Shown piece by piece: positions 32,662 through 41,182 of a DNA stretch of 43,242 bases. How positions within the stretch are numbered: the first letter of the stretch is position 1; the number at the start of each line of letters is the position of its first letter. Both the position numbers and the translations under genes were made by a program. Under the pieces are notes generated by a model, which saw nothing but the letters and a program-made list of their open reading frames with translations, was not told the origin of the DNA and did not search any database. The stretch comes from Thermoprotei archaeon (GTDB lineage Archaea; Thermoproteota; Thermoprotei; Thermofilales; B15-G2): the NCBI GenBank assembly GCA_003650815.1, contig QMSB01000005.1:1-43242 (forward strand). Reading direction: 5' to 3'.

Positions 32662-33975
32662 GTGTTAACAAAGATTGCTGTAGCAACAATAGTCTATGCT
32701 ATATCATTTATAGTGGTATACAGTGTACTGACTAAGTGTCCTCTCCTCCCGGGAATAGATGGACCCTACTACTTGGTTCAAACAAACTACCTCCTAAAAC
32801 ACCTTAGTCTCAAGTACATGGATCCTCCTTTAGCCTTCATAATTCTAGCAGTTTTTAGAGCAGCTATTCCAGACCCCTTTCTTTCACTCAAAATAGGAAT
32901 GTCTTTCATTACGGCGTGTATAACTGTAGTACTGTTTCTCTATGCAGATTACTTTCTCAAAGACGAGGTCTCTTCAGCACTGATAGCGCTTGTTTTCTTA
33001 TTTAATTCAACTACTTTTAGACTCTTACAGGACTTCTGGAAAAACATTACAGGATTTCTATGGATAGTGCTCTCTCTATACTTTACAGCTAAGAGTATTA
33101 AAGAAGGAGGAAGAAGTAACGGTATTTTAGCGTCAGTATTCATAGTGTTGACTTTTCTAACACATATTCTCGACGCAGGAATAACTACAGTAACCTACTT
33201 CACTATGCTGATCCTTATGCTCCTTTTCGCGAAAAAACATGTCAAGAAGATAGCCGTTCAAGAAATATGTCTTGTCTCACTACTAGCAGCATCCTTTGCT
33301 CTGCCTATAATCGTAGGAGGCGACATAGCGAAGGGAATAGCCTTTATCAAGAGTCTACTAAAGGTAAGTGAAGAACTCGAGAAGCCCTTATCAATAGTAG
33401 CCGTCCGCTGGTCGATTATAGGAATACTCGGAGGAATAGCCTCTATACTCTACTCTCTATATGCCATACGCAATAACCCAACATACTCTCTCCTGGGAGC
33501 TATAGGTGTAGCGCTAGTTTTCTTCAACATACCTTTCATCGAGAGAGCGTGGCTCTGGAGATTTCAGCTCATGAACGGCATACTCCTTGCACTTGCTCTC
33601 TCGCTACTACTTCAAGCAGTAAAGGAAAAAACTGCTAGGATAGCACTTCTACTCATAATCGTAGGCTTTATGATATTCGAGTCAGCACACTATTTAGAGA
33701 GAGGACTGAGGCCAAGCATACCTATAGCAGAGTACTATGAGATAAAAGCCCTAGTGAACAAAATTCCCGAAGGATCTCTTCTCGTAGTGCCTAATCCAAA
33801 GCTTAGATATTGGGTAGAAACTCTTTACGAGAAAACCGATGAAAGGGTTTCACGGGATTACCAGTCTCTTCAGATACTAGTAGTAGAGAAAAGACCTGTT
33901 TTCAGGAAACCGCCGTGGCCTCTTTTCTTTAAGGGAAAGTTTATTGAAGCCTATGTCATTCCTCCAAGACGCTAA
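32662..33975 (+). CDS. Polytopic membrane protein, GT-C glycosyltransferase-like
   Basis: A 437-residue protein with about 10 to 11 hydrophobic segments. The first external loop reads PGIDGPYYLVQTNYLLKHLSLKYMDPPLAF, a pattern of GT-C type glycosyltransferases (PMT/ArnT/oligosaccharyltransferase-like) in which an acidic residue of the first loop (here D30) is part of the active site. Many GT-C proteins use a lipid-linked sugar donor and transfer to protein or lipid outside the cell. The C-terminal part (about 370 onwards) is a short soluble segment, PEGSLLVVPNPKLRYWVETLYEK. The GTG at 32662 is chosen as the first in the frame. It is followed 69 bases later by the FtsX-like operon on the same strand, with a separate TATA-like sequence in the gap, so it may or may not belong to that unit. 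Confidence 0.6.
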   Translation: MLTKIAVATIVYAISFIVVYSVLTKCPLLPGIDGPYYLVQTNYLLKHLSLKYMDPPLAFIILAVFRAAIPDPFLSLKIGMSFITACITVVLFLYADYFLKDEVSSALIALVFLFNSTTFRLLQDFWKNITGFLWIVLSLYFTAKSIKEGGRSNGILASVFIVLTFLTHILDAGITTVTYFTMLILMLLFAKKHVKKIAVQEICLVSLLAASFALPIIVGGDIAKGIAFIKSLLKVSEELEKPLSIVAVRWSIIGILGGIASILYSLYAIRNNPTYSLLGAIGVALVFFNIPFIERAWLWRFQLMNGILLALALSLLLQAVKEKTARIALLLIIVGFMIFESAHYLERGLRPSIPIAEYYEIKALVNKIPEGSLLVVPNPKLRYWVETLYEKTDERVSRDYQSLQILVVEKRPVFRKPPWPLFFKGKFIEAYVIPPRR

Positions 33976-34005
33976 TGGCTCTTATAGAAAAGCCTAGCGG
34001 TATAA

Positions 34006-34016
34006 GTTTTTTATAA
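34006..34016 (+). promoter_or_regulatory. TATA-like box of the permease/toroid operon
   Basis: The sequence agttttttataata lies about 34 bases before the ATG at 34045 and 30 bases after the stop of the GT-C-like gene. It suggests that the three downstream genes have their own promoter. Confidence 0.35.
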
Positions 34017-34044
34017 TAGCTAGACTAGAATACTTCGAGGTATC

Positions 34045-37000
34045 ATGCTTAAGAAAAGATATTTGATATTTATATTAGGGCTAATAGCACTACTCTATAT
34101 ATCTGTAATACCAGCAGTACCACAGGTCACTATTAGAGGCTATGTCAAGACGAGTGAAGGTAAACCTCATACAAATACACTAGTGGTCGTATTTGATAAA
34201 CAGAACTACGAAGTAAGAGGAGTCACGGTAACTGATAAAAACGGGTATTTTGAGGTAACTGTGCCCAGAGGATACAGGTACATAGTTTTCGTGCTTCCGA
34301 GAACTCTTAATGGAAGTAGGCTAAGTCATGTGCCTGAAGCAGTTTTCTTCAAACACGAAGACTTAGTTGAAGCCACAATAAACTTCATAGTATATCCAGC
34401 AGCGTTTATTAAAGTAGAGGGAACAATACGATATGTTGGCGGAGAGTGGTATGGAGTATATGTATTGACTGTATTGACAGCTGAGGGCACAAGGGTATCT
34501 ACTATATTCAATGCAGGTGAGGCTACTTACTCACGGGAATTCGCTGAAGAGGGAAGAGTGAAGGTAGAGCTCATAGACGAGTATGGTATGTGGAACCCTA
34601 TTCTTATACCATATATAGTTGGAGTTAGAAAAGGACAGCTCCCGCCAGGTCTTCTTAGTGAAAACGTGGCTGTAATTCCAGCGAAGACTAAAGTAATAGT
34701 ACAGTTTAAGACGAGTATAGCAGATAGACGTAAGCCTCCCTTTAGAGTAAAAGATAATACTATAGCTTTCACTATAGGAGAGCCCCTAAAGCCTCTATAC
34801 TTGTCGCCGGGAGACACTGTAGTATATAATATTGAGAGAGAGGCTCTTAGGAGAGTAATGGAAGATGTGAGAAGAGACGTAGACGTAGCCTACAGCATAA
34901 TTGAAGATCTAGAGAAAATAGGCTTCTATTTAGCTCCAGAGAGAGCAGAGCTCTCTAAAGCGCTGACGCTGATAGAGGAAGCTAAACTAGACTACGAGAA
35001 ACAGCAGCCAGTAGACCAGATAGTAGAGAAGCTCGAGCGAGCACACTTTGTGGCTACTCAGAGCGTCGCTAACAGAGTATTTTTCCTCAAGACAGTAGCA
35101 CTGGAAGGAGCACCACTACTCTCCTACTTCATAGCAGTCTTCTCAGCAGTCATGGCATACTACTTCTTCGAGGACCCGAAGAAAAAGCTGTACTCCTTCA
35201 TCATATTCTTCGCCGTGTTTATGGGAATTTTCGCCGTTTCCTACCCAGGATTCCCTCTGCTCTGGAACAATAGAAGAGATCTCTTCCTACTATCAGTGTC
35301 AACGGCTTTCCTAGGAGTACTCTTCCTACTCTTCTACCTTCCAATAAAGATCAGAGAAGCAGAGCTTCCAGGAAAGTTCAGAAAGGGAGCAATAGTAGCT
35401 GTGACATTTTCCCTAGCAAAGAGGTTCTCTAGACTCAAGAAGACTAGAACAGGAATAGTAGTATTCTCGCTAGCAGCACTAATATGGGCTTTCACAGTAC
35501 TAGCATCCATATCAACAGTATACGGAATATGGAGCACCGAAGTCCAATCAGTGTCACAGGTCAATGCACTAGTGGCGAAGCACCTGCTAAACGAAACAGT
35601 AGTGAGTTCTCTAGGATACTACTCTGACTACGAGTGGTTTGTCAAACAACTAGGAGAAGATAAGGTGTCAGTAACAGTGTACAACGACCCTGGAATAAAG
35701 GTAGACATAGTCCTCCGCTCTAAAGGAAAAACCGTTAAAGTTAAGGTCTTCATGGGACTTTCCGCCGTAGAAGACAAAATAACTAAGATATCAAAGATAC
35801 TAATTAAAGGAAACTGGAGCGAAATATCTGAGCCAAACGCTGTCCTCCTTCCATCGAGTATTGCAGAGTCTCTCGGAGTCTCTTATAGAGACGAGATAGA
35901 AATAGAGGTATATAGACCTGGAATAGACAGACCTAAGCCAGAAAAATACATAGTCGTAGGCATATTTGACGAGGGTCTGCTAGATAGCTTAAAAGACCTC
36001 GACAGTCAGCCCTTAAAGCCCTTTGTCGCAGTAAAAGAGGGTTTTGCTCCAGCCAACTCAACTGAAATAATCATAGGAAACTGGAAGCACTTACTCAAAG
36101 AAGTGTTGCTCGAGGAGAAAACAAGTTTCTCAGCAGTATTCAGAATATTTAGAATCGCTGCTAGAGCAGACCCGTCTACTTTAAAAGACCTCGCTCGAAG
36201 GTACATTGAGAGGAGGGGCGAAGACTACTATGTTTACGTTAATTCTGAAGGAAAGTGCTACAAACTATTCTTCGGGCGCAAAGTAGAGAATATTCTCGCG
36301 AGAAACATAGACTTCATTATACCAATAGCAATAGTAATTTCAGTAGTCCTAGTCTCTATGTACAGCATAGTAGAGGAGAGGAGAAGAGAAATATTCATCT
36401 TTAACGCAATAGGCTTCAATCCAATGCACGTAGCCTTCTTGTTCCTAGCTGAGTCAATAGTATACGGCCTCCTTTCAGGAGGACTAGGCTACATAGCTGG
36501 AATAGTCACATTCAGAGTCATGGCAACATACTTCTCTACACTCAACTTGCTAGTGAGAGAGAAGCTAGAATGGTACTGGAGCATAGTAGCTATAGGGATC
36601 TCGATAATAGTTGCAATGATATCATCCTTTAAGCCAGCACTCAAAGCAGCAATGATGTACACTCCCTCCAGAGTAAGAAGAGTAAAGGTAACAGAAGCGG
36701 AGAAAATCAAGCGTGAAGAAAGAATACTAGTAACATATGTTGGCAAACGCTACCTCCTATCAACTAAAGTAAAGGAAGAGGAAGCAGTAATATTCTTCTC
36801 CTATGTCTACTCCAGACTAAAAGACATGGAAGCAGGATACACTGAGAGAGTAGAAGACTTAACAGAATATGAGGAAGAGGAGCTGCCAGACGGAACCCTG
36901 GTAAAGAGATTCACATTTAAGTGTTCTCTGCTAATAGAAGGAGAGAGAATAGTAATAGACAACGAGCTCAAGTGCACAAAATATCCGAAGGAGAAGTATT

Positions 37001-37140
37001 ATAGAGTAGAGCTTTACGCTAAGCCCCACGGAGAAAAGGAGATTCCTCTAAGGTACCTAGACAGAGTAGCATCCATGGTAAACGACATACTGAAATCATG
37101 GGAAGAGGAAAGAAAGAGAATACTAGCGTCCTACAGGTAG
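34045..37140 (+). CDS. FtsX-like ABC permease with N-terminal carboxypeptidase-regulatory-like domain
   Basis: The 1031-residue protein has a signal-like helix (LIFILGLIALLYISVIPAV), then a beta-sandwich of the carboxypeptidase regulatory/Cna-B type (TIRGYVKTSEGKPHTNTLVVVFD to VTVPRGYRYIVF), a helical linker (VDVAYSIIEDLEKIGF), three hydrophobic helices between about 350 and 435, the FtsX N-terminal helix (RTGIVVFSLAALIWAFTVLASI), a large external domain with VSQVNALVAKHLL, and the FtsX C-terminal helices from IDFIIPIAIVISVVLVSMYS to SIIVAMISSF. After TPSRVRR a cytosolic tail of about 140 residues follows. MacB/LolC-type permeases export or extract lipids or proteins with an ATPase partner. 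It is the first gene of an operon; the stop lies 4 bases before the next start. No ATPase gene is visible. Confidence 0.75.
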   Translation: MLKKRYLIFILGLIALLYISVIPAVPQVTIRGYVKTSEGKPHTNTLVVVFDKQNYEVRGVTVTDKNGYFEVTVPRGYRYIVFVLPRTLNGSRLSHVPEAVFFKHEDLVEATINFIVYPAAFIKVEGTIRYVGGEWYGVYVLTVLTAEGTRVSTIFNAGEATYSREFAEEGRVKVELIDEYGMWNPILIPYIVGVRKGQLPPGLLSENVAVIPAKTKVIVQFKTSIADRRKPPFRVKDNTIAFTIGEPLKPLYLSPGDTVVYNIEREALRRVMEDVRRDVDVAYSIIEDLEKIGFYLAPERAELSKALTLIEEAKLDYEKQQPVDQIVEKLERAHFVATQSVANRVFFLKTVALEGAPLLSYFIAVFSAVMAYYFFEDPKKKLYSFIIFFAVFMGIFAVSYPGFPLLWNNRRDLFLLSVSTAFLGVLFLLFYLPIKIREAELPGKFRKGAIVAVTFSLAKRFSRLKKTRTGIVVFSLAALIWAFTVLASISTVYGIWSTEVQSVSQVNALVAKHLLNETVVSSLGYYSDYEWFVKQLGEDKVSVTVYNDPGIKVDIVLRSKGKTVKVKVFMGLSAVEDKITKISKILIKGNWSEISEPNAVLLPSSIAESLGVSYRDEIEIEVYRPGIDRPKPEKYIVVGIFDEGLLDSLKDLDSQPLKPFVAVKEGFAPANSTEIIIGNWKHLLKEVLLEEKTSFSAVFRIFRIAARADPSTLKDLARRYIERRGEDYYVYVNSEGKCYKLFFGRKVENILARNIDFIIPIAIVISVVLVSMYSIVEERRREIFIFNAIGFNPMHVAFLFLAESIVYGLLSGGLGYIAGIVTFRVMATYFSTLNLLVREKLEWYWSIVAIGISIIVAMISSFKPALKAAMMYTPSRVRRVKVTEAEKIKREERILVTYVGKRYLLSTKVKEEEAVIFFSYVYSRLKDMEAGYTERVEDLTEYEEEELPDGTLVKRFTFKCSLLIEGERIVIDNELKCTKYPKEKYYRVELYAKPHGEKEIPLRYLDRVASMVNDILKSWEEERKRILASYR

Positions 37141-37144
37141 CGGT

Positions 37145-38719
37145 ATGAAGACCATTGGAAAAGATGTTATTTTAACTCTGTTTATAGCAGGTCTCTTTAT
37201 CTCAAATATAGTCTCCCTGCTGGGCTCTTCTACAAGAACCTTCACTTTTTCTCCTCGAGAAGAGTACCTCAGACTAGCAGAAGAAGCCTATCGCTGGATG
37301 ATGCAGTTCCAAATAACTCCCCCGGGAACTCCCTGGGGATGGCACCTAAACTGCAGCGAAGCATGGGGAGGACTAGCAGGCTACTACACTAGAAAATACA
37401 GGTGGGCAGCCCTCTACGGTGCTGAAAGCTTCTACCAGCTGTACATAGCCTCGCACGACGTAGGCTGGTTCATAGAGCTAGGCGTAGAGCTATACAAGAT
37501 CACAAGGAAAAACGAGTACCTAAAGGCAGCCGAACTAGCCGCCCAGTGGGCCATGAGAATACAAGTAGGGTACAGCAAGTGGCTCGACGAATTCAAGTCA
37601 TTCTACATCGCTCCGAGAAAAGTCGGCAGAAGCGTGAGCTGGAGATACATTCCCGGAGTAAACTTCCCCAGAGAAGCCGCGGGAGCTTATACTGAAGGAA
37701 TGTTCGTTTTCAGCGGAAAGCCTCCCTTCATGGACGACTGGGGAGTAGGCGAAGAATTCGCTGAGCCCGCTCTCTGGATAGCTCCTGAGCACGTAACGCC
37801 CATAGCTCAGGGACTGCTGAAACTCTACGAAGTTACTCACAACAAAACATACCTTACATCAGCTCTAAGGGCAATAGACTTCGTAATAAGAATGCAGAGC
37901 CCCGAAGGCGGGATATACACGAGCTACCCACCATATGCATACGGTATAAGAATGGGCGACACAGCTGACGCCGCCCTACTACTCTTCTACGCCTACAAAG
38001 TCACCGGAAACAAAACATACCTAGAGAGAGCTCTCCTAGCGTGTGACTTCATGTTAAGCAAACAAGTGGCTAGAGGGAAGAGAAAGGGAGCCCTACCTCA
38101 CTTGTCGTCGGCTGGAGGAGAATGGAGAGTAAATAGCTTTTTCACAGGAGACGCGGCAGCAACAATTTCAGCGTGGCTAGAAGCATATGAAATAACAGGT
38201 GATGAAAAATACTTAAACGCGGCTTTCAACGCGGGAACATTCGTTATCTCGATGCAAGAAGTCGGAAACGAGCCCCTCTGGGGCGCCAGACTGTACGCCT
38301 ACGACAAAAGAGCCATCGGAGGATTCTACTGGGTATACAGCCCAGGATATGGGTACATAGCCTACCAGTTCATAGGAACCACTACTTCAGCAGCAATCGC
38401 CCTACTCAAACTCTACACGAAAACAAGATTTTCACTATTCCTCTCACACGTCAAGCTAGCACTGAGATGGCTAAGAGAGACAGAAATATATTCTCCTCTA
38501 GGCCGAGAACTAGAGCTCCCCGGCCTAGTAGTCTACAGCGACCCCCATGGACTCTACAAAAGCGGATACGTGCCAAAATACGGAAAATATTACGATGAGA
38601 TCCCAGGAACAATGTCAGGAGACCCTGAGCAAGGCTTCTGCGTAGCAATGGCAGCTGCAGGCCCCTGCTACTTGTATCTAGAGCTTTACAGACTATACAG
38701 TGAAATAGAGGGGGGATAA
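37145..38719 (+). CDS. Secreted alpha/alpha-toroid protein (C5-epimerase or glycosidase-like)
   Basis: A 524-residue protein with an N-terminal signal or anchor (VILTLFIAGLFISNIVSLLG), predicted to lie outside the membrane. The rest consists of repeated helix pairs of the six-hairpin/AGE type: EEAYRWMMQFQIT, AAELAAQWAMRIQV, LRAIDFVIRMQSPEGGIYTSY, LLACDFMLSKQVARG, AFNAGTFVISMQE and VKLALRWLRETEIY. Each has the W/F-x-x-x-Q pattern of alpha/alpha toroids seen in D-glucuronyl C5-epimerases and family 88/127-like glycosidases. These act on polysaccharides, but I see no confirmed catalytic residues and would not name a reaction. It lies between two FtsX-like permeases with gaps of 4 and 3 bases, so it is co-translated with them and probably works with them at the membrane. 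Confidence 0.7.
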   Translation: MKTIGKDVILTLFIAGLFISNIVSLLGSSTRTFTFSPREEYLRLAEEAYRWMMQFQITPPGTPWGWHLNCSEAWGGLAGYYTRKYRWAALYGAESFYQLYIASHDVGWFIELGVELYKITRKNEYLKAAELAAQWAMRIQVGYSKWLDEFKSFYIAPRKVGRSVSWRYIPGVNFPREAAGAYTEGMFVFSGKPPFMDDWGVGEEFAEPALWIAPEHVTPIAQGLLKLYEVTHNKTYLTSALRAIDFVIRMQSPEGGIYTSYPPYAYGIRMGDTADAALLLFYAYKVTGNKTYLERALLACDFMLSKQVARGKRKGALPHLSSAGGEWRVNSFFTGDAAATISAWLEAYEITGDEKYLNAAFNAGTFVISMQEVGNEPLWGARLYAYDKRAIGGFYWVYSPGYGYIAYQFIGTTTSAAIALLKLYTKTRFSLFLSHVKLALRWLRETEIYSPLGRELELPGLVVYSDPHGLYKSGYVPKYGKYYDEIPGTMSGDPEQGFCVAMAAAGPCYLYLELYRLYSEIEGG

Positions 38720-38722
38720 CTT

Positions 38723-40573
38723 ATGTTCGACAAAGCCTTCCAGTTATCAATAATGATATTCTCGAGCCTAATGGTAGCACAGCTTTTCTCAAGATTCTTA
38801 TTCGAGAAAAAATTTTACAGAAAATCGAACTTCATACTCCTATTCCTTACGCTAATAACCACAATGTATAGACTCGAGCCAGCGCCCTTCGATATGGCTC
38901 TATCCCTACTAACACCACCCTTCAGACTAGAGTACCTAATGACAGTCATCATAGCATTCCTACCCTTCTTAATACCAGTCGCAATACTATTCATTAGAGG
39001 AGAAACATGGCTTCTCTCAGAAACAGTAGTGAGATTTATGAAAAGAAGACCACTGAGAACACTACTCAACATAATCACAATAACCCTACTATTATCAGCA
39101 CTAGTAGGTGTAACATCAATATCACCAGTTAAAACAGTATACTCTATAAAAATAGCCCCCAGTCCTCCCGAAACCCTTAAGAAAGAAAAACTCTATATCC
39201 TTTGCTATAAAAAGTACTTCTGGAAAACCACTACAGAGTATAGCATCCAGAGAGAAGAAATAGAGCCTATCACACTAGAACTTAAAGTAGGTTTCTTATC
39301 TCTTTTCAAAACACCCGTAGACACAGCAAGCTTTCTATGGGTAAAGGGATACGCTGACTCCAAAGAAATATCAATCCTTATAACCAGCACAGAGTTCCTA
39401 CAAAAATATTTAAGCGAAGCAGTAGATTTAAGTAAAAACGACAGCAGAGAAGTATATGTATCAAGAAATCTCTCAGCAAACAAAATAGTAATCCCCTTCA
39501 CCAATACCATGTTAACACCAAGTGGAGTATTTACTATCAAAAGTAGTATAGCTTTATCAAGAGAGCTAAAAATATTCGACAAAAGGCCCGACGTAATAAT
39601 AGATATAGAGGAACTCAGTCCACTAGAACTACTAAACCTAATAGACGCAGGTACAACAGAGTACATCATAGTAGCTACTAAAGAAAAAATCGAAGTATCA
39701 AAACTAGCAAAATTCATCAAAAAGTTCTCAACAGAATATACTTCAGGCGCACAAGCAGTAGTAGAAACACCCCTTGTATACCAAGTAGACTCCACTGGAG
39801 TAATAGAGTATTTCACCATAGGAACATACTACTCTCTCACAGGTGAACTCACATACTTCTCCTTCTCAGCCATAATGATCGCAGTAGTCCTATTCTCAAC
39901 AATACTAGGATCCGTCTACGAGAGAAGCAAAGAATACTCCACAATAAGCTGCCTCGGAGCATCCCCACGCACAATATACTTCCTCATGTTCCTCGAAGGA
40001 GCATACCTAGCATCACTAAGCGGCTCAGCCGCCCTCTTCACATCCCTCCCATTCCTCAAACAAGTAGCCGCACTAAAATCCAGCAGCGACATCTCCTCAG
40101 CATTCTTCATATCACTCGGAGTAAGCTACCTCTCCGTAATAGCATCATACCTAGCCCTAAGACTCAAAGGAATACTAGCAGTAACACCAAGCCGCACAGA
40201 AAAATACACAGCCGAAAGAGGAAAACACGGAGGAGAATTCGAAGTCCCCATAAAAATCCACGACTGGAACAACTTCAAGCGTTTCCTCAAAGGAATCGAG
40301 GGAAAACACGTCGAAGCAGGAATCAAAATACTAAAAGTAACCGAAGAAAACGGAAAACTAAAAGCACTAGTCGCATGCGGCATAGAAAGAGAAGCCCTTT
40401 ACATATTCACACTAACACACCTAGGAGAGTCCGTAAAGATTGAAGTAGCAGGCGAAAAAACTTGGACAGCTGAACATTCTAGGCTATACGACCTAGCCGT
40501 AAGAAAATTCAGAAAACTAGCCCTAAAATACACACTCAAAACATCCCAACCCTATACTCCAAAAAGTTCCTGA
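38723..40573 (+). CDS. Second FtsX-like ABC permease
   Basis: The 616-residue protein resembles the membrane part of the gene at 34045. Seen: an N-terminal hydrophobic region (LSIMIFSSLMVAQLF and TLITTMYRLEP), LMTVIIAFLPFLIPVAILFI, the FtsX N-terminal helix RPLRTLLNIITITLLLSALVGV, an external domain of about 200 residues (160-370), then YFSFSAIMIAVVLFSTILGSVYERSKEYSTISCLGASPRTIYFLMFLEGAYLAS, the FtsX C-terminal core with the R-S-K-E-Y-x-x-x-x-x-L-G-A pattern, and a cytosolic tail of about 120 residues after VTPSRTEKY. It lacks the N-terminal Cna-B-type domain of its partner. Both permeases have the T-P-S-R junction to a tail, which suggests a LolC/LolE-like heterodimer. The third gene of the operon; the 3' end carries a hairpin that includes the stop codon. 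Confidence 0.75.
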   Translation: MFDKAFQLSIMIFSSLMVAQLFSRFLFEKKFYRKSNFILLFLTLITTMYRLEPAPFDMALSLLTPPFRLEYLMTVIIAFLPFLIPVAILFIRGETWLLSETVVRFMKRRPLRTLLNIITITLLLSALVGVTSISPVKTVYSIKIAPSPPETLKKEKLYILCYKKYFWKTTTEYSIQREEIEPITLELKVGFLSLFKTPVDTASFLWVKGYADSKEISILITSTEFLQKYLSEAVDLSKNDSREVYVSRNLSANKIVIPFTNTMLTPSGVFTIKSSIALSRELKIFDKRPDVIIDIEELSPLELLNLIDAGTTEYIIVATKEKIEVSKLAKFIKKFSTEYTSGAQAVVETPLVYQVDSTGVIEYFTIGTYYSLTGELTYFSFSAIMIAVVLFSTILGSVYERSKEYSTISCLGASPRTIYFLMFLEGAYLASLSGSAALFTSLPFLKQVAALKSSSDISSAFFISLGVSYLSVIASYLALRLKGILAVTPSRTEKYTAERGKHGGEFEVPIKIHDWNNFKRFLKGIEGKHVEAGIKILKVTEENGKLKALVACGIEREALYIFTLTHLGESVKIEVAGEKTWTAEHSRLYDLAVRKFRKLALKYTLKTSQPYTPKSS

Positions 40574-40621
40574 AAAGCACTACTCCACTCTCTGGAGGTG
40601 TGCAGGGCCACCCTCAGGAAC
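40566..40621 (+). terminator. Branched stem overlapping the stop codon of the second permease
   Basis: GTTCCTGA (40566-40573, including the stop TGA) pairs with TCAGGAAC (40614-40621). Inside are a second hairpin, CTCCA (40583-40587) with TGGAG (40593-40597), and a weak GTG/CAC pair (40598-40600 / 40609-40611). The layout suggests a three-way RNA junction at the 3' end of the operon. No T-tract follows, so it may be an mRNA-end structure or a protein-binding site rather than a classical terminator. Confidence 0.4.
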
Positions 40622-40741
40622 CACTAAACCCCTATCCCCAACCCATCTCTCCATAGTCGAATAAAACATAAAACTCTTACGCGTCAACAGCCAATACAAC
40701 ACAATCGGAGCAAGAGGTCACCTAACCTGATTCTCATACTT

Positions 40742-40770
40742 AGAAGGAGGTATCCTAAAATACTCCTTCT
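40742..40770. repeat. 8-bp inverted repeat in the A/C-rich intergenic region
   Basis: AGAAGGAG (40742-40749) pairs with CTCCTTCT (40763-40770) around a 13-base loop. It lies 170 bases after the permease operon and 410 bases before the transporter gene. It could be a terminator hairpin for the operon or a protein-binding palindrome. No T-run follows. Confidence 0.4.
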
Positions 40771-41124
40771 TATCAAGATTAACTACTATAAAACGCTCAC
40801 CCATACGCACACCAAAACCTTGTCCCATAAAACATATAAAAATATTAACCCACCAATACAAATCAAGAAGCCATCAAGCCAAACAAAACACAAATCTCCA
40901 ACCACACCTCCCAAACAACCTACAGCTAAGCCCAGACCCCCCATAGACACACTACTAAACATATGTAAAACCAAAGATATTAAAAAAGACAAGCACACTT
41001 AAAAGAAACCTTTCTAAACAACAACATACAGCAGACTCACACACCACACATTAAGAAGCGAAATTTAACTAAGTAAAAACAACCAAAAGTGCTCAGCAGG
41101 AGGTATATATTCTTTTCGATAAGC

Positions 41125-41133
41125 CTTAAATAA
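41125..41133 (+). promoter_or_regulatory. TATA-like box of the OPT-like transporter gene
   Basis: The sequence cttaaataa lies 50-58 bases before the ATG at 41183. Transcription would start near 41155 and give a leader of about 28 bases that holds GTGAGGG (41169-41175), a likely ribosome-binding site. Confidence 0.4.
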
Positions 41134-41182
41134 TTTTACTCACTAGTTAAAATAGTTCTTGATATAGTGTGAGGGATTAAAT

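Larger units (their letters stand above)
40574..41182. other. 609-base intergenic region, strongly A/C-rich, no gene
   Basis: The gap between the second permease and the OPT-like transporter shows extreme strand asymmetry. Bases 40861-40920 contain 29 A, 23 C, 3 G and 5 T. Two open frames of 60-70 codons (40820-41002 plus, 40786-40998 minus) occur only because this composition has few stops; the plus frame is Lys/Pro/Thr-rich without motifs. Other contents: the stem at 40566-40621, an 8-bp inverted repeat at 40742-40770, and the TATA-like box at 41125-41133. AGGAGGTAT occurs twice, at 40745 and at about 41098. I looked for origin-recognition boxes and did not find a convincing one. Confidence 0.55.

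Noticed and set aside
40786-41002. Two open frames of 60-70 codons in the A/C-rich intergenic region
   Set aside because: They overlap on opposite strands, consist of Lys/Thr/Pro or Val/Gly/Leu runs, and arise from the low number of stop codons in such a composition. No ribosome-binding site or motif supports them.
40574-41182. Origin recognition boxes or an Orc1/Cdc6 binding site
   Set aside because: The composition switch suggests an origin, but I found no repeated ORB-like sequence and there is no cdc6 gene in the window, so no origin feature is annotated.
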